This document shows, in pieces, positions 8,578 through 17,151 of a DNA stretch of 64,000 nucleotides; position 1 is the first letter of the stretch, and the number at the start of each line of letters is the position of its first letter. This stretch comes from Bacteroidota bacterium (GTDB lineage Bacteria; Bacteroidota; Bacteroidia; M30B66). The DNA is taken from positions 1 through 64,000 of the forward strand of contig JAIXYK010000046.1 in the NCBI GenBank assembly GCA_027490225.1, written 5' to 3'. The notes beneath the pieces were generated by a model. That model made no database searches, was not told the DNA's origin, and worked only from the letters and a program-made list of their open reading frames with translations. The translations under genes were made by a program, and so were the position numbers.

Positions 8578-10246
8578 TTTCGGCTTTTATGAATTTTATG
8601 TATAAATTATTTTTAATGTTTACAGCGAAATAAATTCCTGCAGACAAATCACTGAATAATTTATTTTGTGCATTTGTATTAACAATTCCATAGCTTTTTC
8701 CAGTAATATCAAACACATCAAATGCTAGTTGTTGAGAATAAGCAATTATTGTTTGTTCATTTATTGGGTTGGGAAACAAGTTTAAATCTTTTGAAAATAG
8801 TCCATTTACTGCAGTTACATTTGGTGAATAATTAAAAACAAATGCATCATTATTTGTTTCAAAAAGCGCATCAAGAGAAATAGTTAATGTTTGATCTGGA
8901 TTGCAACTGTTTTCAAACCCACCAACTGCAAAAACTTCACCCTGACTAAAAATAATATCATTCAATGTATTTTCACTGGTACTCTCAATGAATTTATAAT
9001 TTAGCAAACTATCTGCTTGATTTAACCACATAAAAAATGAATTATTCACTCCTGTTGAACTTAAATTTACAGAATCAATTGATGGATCAATATCTATATT
9101 TCCTTTAAAATATCCAGAAACCAATATTTCATTATTTTCGGCAGCTGTAATTTCAGAAATTGTATAGGTTCCACTTGCAGCAATATCTAATATATACGCA
9201 GAAATATAATTTCCTAAGGTATCATATTTTGCAATATAAGGAGGTGAACTTAAACCATTCGGCGATAATAAATTGGTGCCGTTTCCTGGATTAAAATCTA
9301 CGTTATTGGAATTTATTGTTCCATTTAAATAAACTTTATTATTAATTATAGAAACGAAATTTCCTATTTCAAGCGAATTTCCTCCTAATTTAAATCCCCA
9401 ATTTAAATTTCCATTATTTACATTATATGAAATTAAAAATGCATCAGTTGCTCCAATTAACTGAACCGTATTGTTTCCAGGATCAATATCCATGGTGCCA
9501 GCAATCAGACCCGTTAAGTAAATTTTATTATTCAATATTTCAAAATCATTTACATAATCCAAAGCAGGGTTTCCGCTGTTTAATATATTCACCCAATTAT
9601 TAGTAGTAAAATCAGCGCTGTAGTTTGCTATAAATCCATCATAGGAATTTACAAACGAAGTTTTGGATAATGTACCAGCAGAAAAATCAAAATCAACTGT
9701 AAATTGAAAAGTTCCGGCAATAATTACTTGCTGATTTTCAGTAAATTTTATCGCCCTAATTTCAAGATTCCCCCCACTGGAAATATCTTTGTGGGTAATG
9801 TAAGCGCCAGTTTCACCATTGTAGCAAGCCAAAAAACAATCTATTCCACTTGAAGGATCGCTAGCCAAATTGACTACATTATTTGAAGGATCTAAATCAA
9901 TAGAACCACTATATTTTCCAGTTATCCAAACGTTGTTATTTACATCAATTGCTAAAGTTAAAACTGCATCTGTATTTGGACCTCCGATAGCAATAGTCCA
10001 GATTATTTCGTTATTCGCATCTATTTTCTGTAAATAACAATCTGAAAATCCTGCTCCTTGAAAATTATCTGCACCAAAGGTAGCTGGCCCAGTAAAGTTG
10101 CCCAAAACAAAGAAATTGCCGTCTGCGTCAATTTCTATTTTTCTTGCTACATCATCTTGCGAACCACCGGCAATTTCAGAGCTGTTATATTGTATTTGTG
10201 AAAACGCTATAATTGGCAAAAACAGTAGGGTAAACAATCCTTTCAT
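8570..10246 (-). CDS. T9SS-exported beta-propeller (SBBP-like repeat) protein
   Basis: 558 aa with a signal peptide (1-16, ending IIAFSQ). Repeats of ~50-60 residues carry the pattern GNFFVLGNFTG / VWITGKYSGSIDLDP / IYLTGLIAGTMDIDPG, typical of SBBP-like propellers; the IDLDP/DIDPG turns may bind calcium. The last ~75 residues are a type A sorting domain (NLFPNPINEQTIIAYSQ, LSAGIYFAVNIKNNLYIKFI). It is probably a surface or released protein of unknown role. It shares an 8-bp overlap with the AddB-like gene, an odd pairing of a surface protein with a DNA-repair enzyme. Confidence 0.85.
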   Translation of the reverse strand: MKGLFTLLFLPIIAFSQIQYNSSEIAGGSQDDVARKIEIDADGNFFVLGNFTGPATFGADNFQGAGFSDCYLQKIDANNEIIWTIAIGGPNTDAVLTLAIDVNNNVWITGKYSGSIDLDPSNNVVNLASDPSSGIDCFLACYNGETGAYITHKDISSGGNLEIRAIKFTENQQVIIAGTFQFTVDFDFSAGTLSKTSFVNSYDGFIANYSADFTTNNWVNILNSGNPALDYVNDFEILNNKIYLTGLIAGTMDIDPGNNTVQLIGATDAFLISYNVNNGNLNWGFKLGGNSLEIGNFVSIINNKVYLNGTINSNNVDFNPGNGTNLLSPNGLSSPPYIAKYDTLGNYISAYILDIAASGTYTISEITAAENNEILVSGYFKGNIDIDPSIDSVNLSSTGVNNSFFMWLNQADSLLNYKFIESTSENTLNDIIFSQGEVFAVGGFENSCNPDQTLTISLDALFETNNDAFVFNYSPNVTAVNGLFSKDLNLFPNPINEQTIIAYSQQLAFDVFDITGKSYGIVNTNAQNKLFSDLSAGIYFAVNIKNNLYIKFIKAEND

Positions 10247-10407
10247 AGAATAAAGTTTAAGGACTAAAAATATAAATAATAAAGACTTTCAGTTTACATT
10301 ATCAAGTTTTTTTTGCAAGTAACTTGTTGATAACATAATATTACATTAAAAAAGCGTCTACTGAGGTTTGATTAATTTCGCTGACTATAAAAATTAAATT
10401 ATTTTTA

Positions 10408-12732
10408 ATGCATCTTTATAAAATCACTTTATTTCTGCTTACATTATTTATTGTTCCAATTTGTAAGAGTCAAAATTTTAGTATCAACGGAACAATCACA
10501 GATGCAAAAACAGGAGAACAACTTATTGGAGCAATTGTAACTGTCAAAGAATTGCCAAATACCGGAGCAGCTGCGAACAGTTATGGTTATTATACTTTGA
10601 TTCTTCCTAAAGGAACTTACACTTTAGTTATAAGATATGTTGGCTACGAAAATTTTGAACAAAAATTGAATTTAACTATAAATGAAGTGTTAAATTTTGC
10701 CATTGAACCCAAAGGACGCGAATTAAAAGAAGTAGAGATTTCTGCCGAAAAAGCCAATGAAAATGTCACTAGAACTCAAATGGGAGTTGACAAATTGACT
10801 ATGAAAGAAATTAAGCAGATTCCTGTTTTATTTGGAGAACAAGATTTATTAAAAACTTTGCAATTATTACCTGGAGTAAAATCAGCGGGAGAAGGAAATG
10901 CTGGATTTTATGTGCGTGGGGGAGGAGCAGACCAAAATTTAGTGTTATTGGATGAAGCGCCTGTTTATAATGCCTCGCATTTATTGGGTTTCTTTTCGGT
11001 ATTTAATTCTGATGCAGTAAAAGATGTAACATTATACAAAGGTAGCATGCCTGCAGAATTTGGTGGAAGACTTTCATCTGTTTTAGATGTGAAAATGAAT
11101 GAAGGAAATCAAAAGAGATTTGGTGCCAAGGGTGGAGTTGGTTTAATTGCTTCGAGGCTTACTTTAGAAGCCCCAGTGGTGAAAAATAGAGGTTCATTTA
11201 TGATTGCCGCAAGAAGAACATACGCAGATGCATTTTTAAAACTATCTGCCGATTCTAACCGAAGAAAATCAACATTGTATTTTTATGACTTGAATACGAA
11301 ATTCAATTATAAAATAAATGAAAAAAACAGGATTTACGCCAGTGGTTATTTTGGTCGAGATGTTTTTGGTTTTGGCGACCAGTTTAGCTTCGATTGGGGA
11401 AATACAACAGCTACGGTAAGGTGGAACCATATCTTTAATAGCCGTTTGTTTTCTAATACTTCATTTATTTATAGCAATTATAATTATAGAATTTCCGTGG
11501 AATCAGGAGATTTAAATGTTAAAATTGGTTCTACTATTAAAGATTTAAATTTTAAACAGGATTATCAGTATTTCGTTAGCAATAAAAACCGTGTTAAATT
11601 CGGATGGAATGTCATACACCATACATTTATTCCTGGTAAAATAGAAGGCTCTGGTATTTTTGCTAATGCGGTTTCCAACGAAAAAAGATATGCATTAGAA
11701 AGTTCCGTTTATGCATCGCAGGAAATTAACTTTACTCCTTTATTAACTGTTAATTATGGACTTCGTGTTACTGATTTCAGGTACCTTGGTCCAGGAACAA
11801 TTTATACGTATGATGAAAATGGTGAGGTTTTAACTACAAGAACTGCAGGTAAAAATGAGGTTGTTAAAACATATATTAATTTGGAACCTCGTATCAATGC
11901 CAGTTATTTAATTGATGAAAAGCAATCTATAAAAGCGGCTTATTCCAGAACTGTTCAGAATTTGCATTTACTTTCGAATTCTACTTCTGGCAATCCTACA
12001 GATATTTGGGTACCGAGTTCTAATAACGTAAAACCTGAATTAGGTGACCAATATTCTGTTGGGTATTTTAGAAATTTGAAAGAAAATAAATTTGAACTCT
12101 CAGCAGAATCATATTACAAGAATCTATATAATCAGGTAGATTATAGAAACGGTGCTGAATTGGCATTTAATCAACTGGTTGAAGGCGAATTGGTTTATGG
12201 AACTGGAAGAGCATACGGAATTGAACTTTTGGGTAGAAAGAAATTAGGAAAATTAACAGGATGGATTGGATATACTTTATCGCGCACCGAAAGAAAATTC
12301 AGAGAAATTAATGATGGTAAATACTTTCCTGCAAAGCAAGACCGAACCCACGACATAAGTGTTGTAATTATGTATGAGTTGAGTAAAAAATGGTCATTGT
12401 CTACTAATTGGGTGTATTACACCGGCAATGCTGTAACTTTTCCAAGTGGGAAATATCAAATTGAAGGTCAAACAGTAAATTACTATACAGAAAGAAACGG
12501 CTACCGAATGCCCGCTTATCACAGACTTGATTTTGGAGCAACTTATTACAGAAAAAATACAGCTACATACGAATCTAGCTGGTCTTTTAGTATTTACAAT
12601 GCTTATGCGCGCAGAAATGCTTACACCATTAACTTTAGGGAAAGCAGCACAGACCCCAATCAGAATGAAGCTGTAAAACTCTCTTTGTTTAGATTAATTC
12701 CTGCAATTACATATAATTTCCATTTCAAATGA
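10408..12732 (+). CDS. TonB-dependent outer-membrane receptor with CarboxypepD_reg-like domain
   Basis: 774 aa. Signal peptide (1-21), then a carboxypeptidase-regulatory-like domain (~25-110; INGTITDAKTGEQLIGAIV), a plug domain (~125-230; QLLPGVKSAGEGNAGFYVRG, LYKGSMPAEFGGRLSSVLDV) and a C-terminal 22-strand barrel ending in aromatic FHFK. Members of this FecA-like group import large substrates using energy from TonB. The next gene overlaps by 4 bp (ATGA) and encodes a DUF4249 lipoprotein, the standard partner of this receptor type. The substrate is not evident. Confidence 0.92.
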   Translation: MHLYKITLFLLTLFIVPICKSQNFSINGTITDAKTGEQLIGAIVTVKELPNTGAAANSYGYYTLILPKGTYTLVIRYVGYENFEQKLNLTINEVLNFAIEPKGRELKEVEISAEKANENVTRTQMGVDKLTMKEIKQIPVLFGEQDLLKTLQLLPGVKSAGEGNAGFYVRGGGADQNLVLLDEAPVYNASHLLGFFSVFNSDAVKDVTLYKGSMPAEFGGRLSSVLDVKMNEGNQKRFGAKGGVGLIASRLTLEAPVVKNRGSFMIAARRTYADAFLKLSADSNRRKSTLYFYDLNTKFNYKINEKNRIYASGYFGRDVFGFGDQFSFDWGNTTATVRWNHIFNSRLFSNTSFIYSNYNYRISVESGDLNVKIGSTIKDLNFKQDYQYFVSNKNRVKFGWNVIHHTFIPGKIEGSGIFANAVSNEKRYALESSVYASQEINFTPLLTVNYGLRVTDFRYLGPGTIYTYDENGEVLTTRTAGKNEVVKTYINLEPRINASYLIDEKQSIKAAYSRTVQNLHLLSNSTSGNPTDIWVPSSNNVKPELGDQYSVGYFRNLKENKFELSAESYYKNLYNQVDYRNGAELAFNQLVEGELVYGTGRAYGIELLGRKKLGKLTGWIGYTLSRTERKFREINDGKYFPAKQDRTHDISVVIMYELSKKWSLSTNWVYYTGNAVTFPSGKYQIEGQTVNYYTERNGYRMPAYHRLDFGATYYRKNTATYESSWSFSIYNAYARRNAYTINFRESSTDPNQNEAVKLSLFRLIPAITYNFHFK

Positions 12733-13523
12733 TAAGATACTACACACTTCTCTTTATAGTTGCAATATTTTGCAGTTGTGAAACAGTAATTGATGTTCCA
12801 TTAAAAGATGCCGACCAGCGTCTAGTAATTGAAGGAACTATTACAAATGATTCTAATTATTGTGTTATTAAAATTTCACAGGTAAGCAACTTCTACAGCA
12901 GTAATTCATTCAATGCCGTAAGCAATGCTAGTGTGAAGATTATTGAAAATGGCAGTGCAGAATATACTTTTTTAGAAGTTGCTCCTGGGATTTACAAACT
13001 GAATGGTTTTGTGGGTGCTATTGGTGCTAATTATCAATTGAATGTTACTGCGGATGGAAAACAATATATTGCAAATAGTAAAATGCCAGCTCAAGTTGAC
13101 ATTGATTCGCTTTCAGTGAAAGATGATTTTTTCTTTGGTGATACATCAAAAGTAGTTACTTGCCATTTTCAAGATCCAGTCGATAATGTGAATTACTACA
13201 GGTATAAAAGTTTCTTTATAGATTCTACTGGAAAAGACATAAATATAGACCGCGACCAATTTTTTAATGGAGAATATATCGACCGCGACTTATTTAGCAT
13301 TTCAGGTGATTTTGAAGAGAAATATGGAGATTCAGCAACCATAGAACTCTGGAGTATTGATGCAAGTGTGTTCGATTATTTTTACACCTTATCTGCAACT
13401 TTAAGTGCTGGAAGCGGACAGTTTGCTGCACCAGCCAATCCTAATAGCAATATTAGCAATGGAGCTATGGGATTCTTTTCAGCACATGCCATCAGCAGAA
13501 AAGGTATTAAGCTAGTTCCATAA
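12729..13523 (+). CDS. DUF4249 lipoprotein, partner of the TonB receptor
   Basis: 264 aa with a short lipoprotein signal (IVAIFCSC, lipid Cys17). The opening ETVIDVPLKDADQRLVIEGTI is the signature of DUF4249 proteins, which are nearly always encoded next to TonB-dependent receptors and are thought to sit at the outer membrane as an accessory, comparable to SusD-like lids. The ATGA overlap with the receptor gene indicates translational coupling. No enzymatic motif is visible. Confidence 0.88.
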   Translation: MIRYYTLLFIVAIFCSCETVIDVPLKDADQRLVIEGTITNDSNYCVIKISQVSNFYSSNSFNAVSNASVKIIENGSAEYTFLEVAPGIYKLNGFVGAIGANYQLNVTADGKQYIANSKMPAQVDIDSLSVKDDFFFGDTSKVVTCHFQDPVDNVNYYRYKSFFIDSTGKDINIDRDQFFNGEYIDRDLFSISGDFEEKYGDSATIELWSIDASVFDYFYTLSATLSAGSGQFAAPANPNSNISNGAMGFFSAHAISRKGIKLVP

Positions 13524-13524
13524 A

Positions 13525-14436
13525 ATGAATATTTATGCAGTTGCAGCCTCTTTTTTAGTGGCTTTTGTTTACATAATTTTTATTAGATTACTCGATGTTT
13601 TTGAACGAGAACCATTGAAATACACCCTTTTGTGTTTTTTTCTGGGAATGATTTTCCTTTACCTACTTTGGCCATTACATCTAATTTTCCCTTTTGTTGA
13701 TGAAATTGAAAATGGTAATTCTTTTGGAGAAAGGTTTAATTTTCATTTAACAGCAGTTGCTTGGTTAGAAGAAATTGTGAAAATTATTCCTTTTCTAATA
13801 ATGCTGAGATTTAAAAATGTTATAAATGAATCTTTTGATTATTTGAAATATGCTTCAATAGGAGCATTAGGTTTCGCTACCATAGAAAACATCCAGTATT
13901 TTAATAATCATGGCATTCATATCATTGAAGGAAGAGCCTTTTATACTGCAATATTGCACATGTTTACTTCTTCAATTATTGGATATTTACTTTTTGTAAA
14001 TAAATCGAAGTACAGATTACCTTCAATTTTGCCTTTTCTTCTGGGATACGCGTTAGCAGTAATCATTCATGCTTTATTCAATGCCTTGGTTTCTGGCGCA
14101 TTGACCTATTATTTAGGCGCTTTATTGGTTATGTTTTTACTTGTGATTTGGGGAAGAATGTTTAATAACACATTGAATCACTCTGAGTTTTTTCACCATA
14201 GTGGTTCTCAAAAAGAAGTTTTTAAGGCTTGTGCATTTCTCGTAATTGGTTGGGCTAGTATTTTCTTTTTCGCAGCATTTGCTATTTCACAAAAAGAAGG
14301 TATATCAAATGCCTGGATTTTTATAAGAGAAGGACTTGTCTTTGGAGTTTCTTCCTTGATTGCAATCTTATTCACAGTCGGAAATCCAAAAATCAAACAA
14401 GGAACGTGGAGGTCCTTATTTACCAGAAAAGGTTAA
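13525..14436 (+). CDS. PrsW-family intramembrane metalloprotease
   Basis: 303 aa with about eight membrane helices. Conserved PrsW motifs: LEEIVK (Glu82-Glu83), FATIENIQYF (Glu121), ILHMFTSSIIGY (His145) and IIHALFNAL (His182). In Bacillus PrsW starts degradation of the anti-sigma factor RsiW; here the substrate is unknown. The gene starts one base after the DUF4249 stop and so probably belongs to the receptor operon. It ends 6 bp before the convergent gcvT. Confidence 0.85.
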   Translation: MNIYAVAASFLVAFVYIIFIRLLDVFEREPLKYTLLCFFLGMIFLYLLWPLHLIFPFVDEIENGNSFGERFNFHLTAVAWLEEIVKIIPFLIMLRFKNVINESFDYLKYASIGALGFATIENIQYFNNHGIHIIEGRAFYTAILHMFTSSIIGYLLFVNKSKYRLPSILPFLLGYALAVIIHALFNALVSGALTYYLGALLVMFLLVIWGRMFNNTLNHSEFFHHSGSQKEVFKACAFLVIGWASIFFFAAFAISQKEGISNAWIFIREGLVFGVSSLIAILFTVGNPKIKQGTWRSLFTRKG

Positions 14437-14442
14437 TATTTC

Positions 14443-15546
14443 TTACCCTTTATAAAAAGGTAATTTTACCACTTTAGCTTTCAGTAATTTCTCTCTTACC
14501 TTTACGTAAATTTCTGAATCTAGCGCAGAGTATCCAGACGGAACATAACCCATTCCGATTGGTATTTGCAAACTTGGCGACATTGTTCCGGAAGTTACAA
14601 TACCAATATTATTTCCCTGAGCATCACAAATTTCATAGTCGTGACGTGGAATTCCCTTATCAACCAATTGGAATCCAACCAATTTTTTTGTTGGGCCATT
14701 TTGCTTTTGCAATTCCAAATTTGCTTTGTTGTTAAAATCTTTGCTGAATTTGGTAATCCAACCTAGACCAGCTTCAATAGGAGAAGTTGTATCATTGATG
14801 TCATTACCATAAAGGCAAAATCCCATTTCTAATCTCAGCGTATCTCTGCAGGCTAAACCAACAGGTTGAATGTTTTCTGCTTTTCCGGCTTCAAAAATTG
14901 CATTCCAGATTTTATCTGCTTTCGCAACATCAAAGTAAATTTCAAATCCTCCTGCACCAGTATAACCTGTCGCCGAAATCAAAACATTACTTTCTCCTGC
15001 AAAAGTACCTTTGGTAAATGTGTAATAAGTTATTTCAGAAAGATTAACATCCGTAAGTTTTTGAAGAATTGCAGCAGCATTAGGACCTTGTACTGCCAAT
15101 AAAGCTGTTTTTTCTGAAATGTCTTCCATGTCTACATTCCAATCATCATTTTGTTTCAACCAATTCCAGTCTTTTTCTATGTTGGAAGCATTTACCACCA
15201 ACATGTACTGGTCTTCTTTAATTCTATAAACTAGCAAGTCATCAACAATTCCACCATCTAAATTGGGAAAACAGCTATATTGAATCTTTCCATCTGTAAG
15301 TTTAGATGCATCGTTGCTAGTAGTTTTTTGTATCAAATCCAATGCGTTCGGGCCTCTTAAAATAAATTCACCCATATGACTCACATCAAAAACACCCGCA
15401 TTTTTTCTCACTGCTTCGTGCTCGGCAATTACGCCAGCGTATGTGATTGGCATTTCATAGCCTGCAAAAGGTAATATTTTGGCCCCTAAAGCTTTGTGAA
15501 TTTCGAAGAATGGAGTTTTTTTGATAATTGTTGCAGAATCGCTCAT
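14443..15546 (-). CDS. gcvT: Aminomethyltransferase, T-protein of the glycine cleavage system
   Basis: 367 aa, full length. It catalyses the tetrahydrofolate-dependent step of glycine cleavage, releasing ammonia and 5,10-methylene-THF. Family motifs seen: [37 protein letters not shown]-like LAVQGPN (~150), [15 protein letters not shown] (~190-205), [18 protein letters not shown] (~233-250) and [17 protein letters not shown] near the end. It stands alone; gcvH and gcvP are not in the window. A perfect -7 box lies 20 bp upstream. Confidence 0.95.
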   Translation of the reverse strand: MSDSATIIKKTPFFEIHKALGAKILPFAGYEMPITYAGVIAEHEAVRKNAGVFDVSHMGEFILRGPNALDLIQKTTSNDASKLTDGKIQYSCFPNLDGGIVDDLLVYRIKEDQYMLVVNASNIEKDWNWLKQNDDWNVDMEDISEKTALLAVQGPNAAAILQKLTDVNLSEITYYTFTKGTFAGESNVLISATGYTGAGGFEIYFDVAKADKIWNAIFEAGKAENIQPVGLACRDTLRLEMGFCLYGNDINDTTSPIEAGLGWITKFSKDFNNKANLELQKQNGPTKKLVGFQLVDKGIPRHDYEICDAQGNNIGIVTSGTMSPSLQIPIGMGYVPSGYSALDSEIYVKVREKLLKAKVVKLPFYKG

Positions 15547-15566
15547 GTGAAATCTTAAATTTGTTG

Positions 15567-15574
15567 CAAACCTA
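15567..15574 (-). promoter_or_regulatory. -7 promoter box before gcvT
   Basis: TAGGTTTG on the minus strand, ending 20 bp before the ATG. No clear TTTG -33 box at the expected distance. Confidence 0.45.
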
Positions 15575-15668
15575 ATTAAAATTCAAAAGTAAAGGGAGGG
15601 AAGCCTTTAAATTTTGAAACATTAAGCTTATTTGCTTGTTCATTCAGAACCTTAAACTAAATAAAATC

Positions 15669-16172
15669 ATGAAAATTATTAAAATCAGCATTGTAGCACT
15701 TTTATTTGCATTTACTTCTTGCGGTGGTGGAGAAAAAAAAGAAGCCGAAACGAAAGATACTGCAACAGCTAAAACAGAAACAACTGCCACTCCAGGTGAG
15801 GCAAATATCACCATTAATGTTACGGGAAATTCAATGGCAGATATGGCTTACGACCCAATGTCATTCACAGTAAAAGCAGGCGATAAAGTTAAACTAACGC
15901 TCATTAACCAAAATGCAGCTGAAGGAATGTTGCACAATTGGGTATTGGTAAAACTTGGAACAGGTCAAGAAGTAGCAACTGCTGCAATTGCTGCCGGAAC
16001 AGCTAAAAACTACATTCCTGAAAATCCAAATATCATTGCAGCATCTGGTTTAGCCAAGCCAAAAGAAACTGTAACATTAGATTTTACAGCGCCTGCAGCT
16101 GGTTCTTACAATTACATTTGCACTTATCCGGGACATTTCCCTTCAATGATTGGTAAATTAATTGTAGAGTAA
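15669..16172 (+). CDS. Azurin/plastocyanin-type copper lipoprotein
   Basis: 167 aa from the ATG at 15669. The frame could start at 15636, but only the later ATG places the signal peptide at the N-terminus (MKIIKISIVALLFAFTSC, lipid Cys18). A Thr/Lys/Glu-rich linker (20-45) is followed by a cupredoxin domain with type 1 copper ligands His89 (GMLHNWVLV), Cys151, His156 and Met160 (ICTYPGHFPSMIGKLI), as in azurin. It is probably a periplasmic-side electron carrier for a terminal oxidase or a denitrification-type reductase; no such partner is adjacent. A terminator follows at 16213. Confidence 0.9.
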   Translation: MKIIKISIVALLFAFTSCGGGEKKEAETKDTATAKTETTATPGEANITINVTGNSMADMAYDPMSFTVKAGDKVKLTLINQNAAEGMLHNWVLVKLGTGQEVATAAIAAGTAKNYIPENPNIIAASGLAKPKETVTLDFTAPAAGSYNYICTYPGHFPSMIGKLIVE

Positions 16173-16212
16173 TCAATTGAGAAGTTAACAATTAATTTCT
16201 TACAACTTTTTT

Positions 16213-16251
16213 AAAATAGGAGTCTGCTTTTAAAGGTAGATTCCTATTTTT
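16213..16251 (+). terminator. Intrinsic terminator after the azurin-like gene
   Basis: Stem 16214-16227 with 16236-16249 (14 pairs including two G-U), 8-nt loop, followed by a short T run. The right arm and T run also contain the -7 box TATTTTTG of the next gene, so terminator and promoter overlap. Confidence 0.6.
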
Positions 16252-16252
16252 G
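16223..16252 (+). promoter_or_regulatory. Promoter overlapping the terminator, start-codon-proximal
   Basis: TCTG (16223-16226), 18 nt, TATTTTTG (16245-16252). The ATG of the division gene is only 4 nt further on, which would put the transcription start on or next to the start codon (leaderless mRNA). Confidence 0.4.
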
Positions 16253-16256
16253 TATT

Positions 16257-16583
16257 ATGTCATTCATCAAGAATATCACCAATCGTTATCCTTTAATAAA
16301 AAATAGGTATTTACTTACCTTTATTATTTTTTTAGTCTGGATCATGTTTTTTGATAGCAATAATATGATTAGTCAGTTTGAAGAACGCAATGTGTTATTC
16401 AAATTGAAAAAAGAGAAACGCTACTATCAAAAAGAAATAGTAAATACTCAGAAAGATTTAACAGCGTTACTTACTAGCAATAGTCATTTGGAGCAGTACG
16501 CAAGAGAAAAATTCCAAATGAAAAAAGATAACGAAGAAGTTTGGTTGGTGATAGATACAACATTGATTAAAACAAGTAAATAG
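16257..16583 (+). CDS. DivIC/FtsB-like septum formation initiator protein
   Basis: 108 aa: a short basic cytoplasmic N-terminus, one membrane helix (~18-36, RYLLTFIIFLVWIMFF) and a periplasmic coiled coil (~40-90) with a conserved end (YAREKFQMKKDNEEVWLVID). This is the layout of FtsB/DivIC, which links FtsL and FtsQ and activates septal peptidoglycan synthesis. The next Met lies within the membrane helix, so the start at 16257 is the only sensible one even though it is 6 bp after the terminator hairpin. Confidence 0.85.
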   Translation: MSFIKNITNRYPLIKNRYLLTFIIFLVWIMFFDSNNMISQFEERNVLFKLKKEKRYYQKEIVNTQKDLTALLTSNSHLEQYAREKFQMKKDNEEVWLVIDTTLIKTSK

Positions 16584-16626
16584 GTTAATCGTTAATAATT
16601 CGTTAACGATTTGGCAAAATCACTAT

Positions 16627-16656
16627 TTTGTTGCTAAGTATTTTTGATTACATTTG
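16627..16656 (+). promoter_or_regulatory. Promoter of the HAD-like gene
   Basis: TTTG (16627-16630), 18 nt, TACATTTG (16649-16656), ATG 21 nt downstream. Full match to the Bacteroidota consensus. Confidence 0.7.
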
Positions 16657-16677
16657 CGAAAAGTATAAATCAATCTT

Positions 16678-17103
16678 ATGACGGATAAGACATTACAGGA
16701 AACATTCGACGAGCAAGGACACCACATTAGTCCCGTTTTACCAAGTGAAATTATTAATTACCTGATAGATATTGATGGCACTATTTGCGACGATGTTCCA
16801 AACGAAGAGCCTGAAAGAATGGTTACCGCAGAACCATATCCTGATGCATTAGAAACTTTGAATCGTTGGTACGAGCAAGGTCATATTATAACTTTCTTTA
16901 CTTCAAGAACAGAAGATTTAAGAGAAATTACTGAAGTGTGGCTTAAAAAACACAATTTTAAATACCACGGAATATTATTAGGAAAACCTCGCGGTGGAAA
17001 CTACCATTGGATTGATAATCATATTGTGAGAGGCACTCGTTTCAAAGGCAAGTTTACAGAAATGGAAACGGTGATGAAAGAGATTTTGGTGTTTAAAGAA
17101 TAA
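16678..17103 (+). CDS. Small HAD-superfamily hydrolase
   Basis: 141 aa. HAD motif I is YLIDIDGTICDD (nucleophile Asp31, general acid Asp33), motif II is FFTSR (Thr75/Ser76), motif III Lys is in LLGKPRGGNYHW (Lys103) and motif IV Asp is in HWIDNHIV (Asp113). There is no large cap domain, so the substrate may be bulky or a protein/nucleotide phosphate. Close homologues in Bacteroidota are often labelled phosphoheptose isomerase, which the motifs do not support. It stands alone with a strong promoter. Confidence 0.75.
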   Translation: MTDKTLQETFDEQGHHISPVLPSEIINYLIDIDGTICDDVPNEEPERMVTAEPYPDALETLNRWYEQGHIITFFTSRTEDLREITEVWLKKHNFKYHGILLGKPRGGNYHWIDNHIVRGTRFKGKFTEMETVMKEILVFKE

Positions 17104-17151
17104 GGTTTTTCAAACAATAAAAAAGACTTTCAATTTCTTAAAGGTTATTTC

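Noticed and set aside
15636-15668. Upstream start for the azurin-like lipoprotein
   Set aside because: It would place 11 residues before the lipoprotein signal; the ATG at 15669 gives a standard signal peptide.
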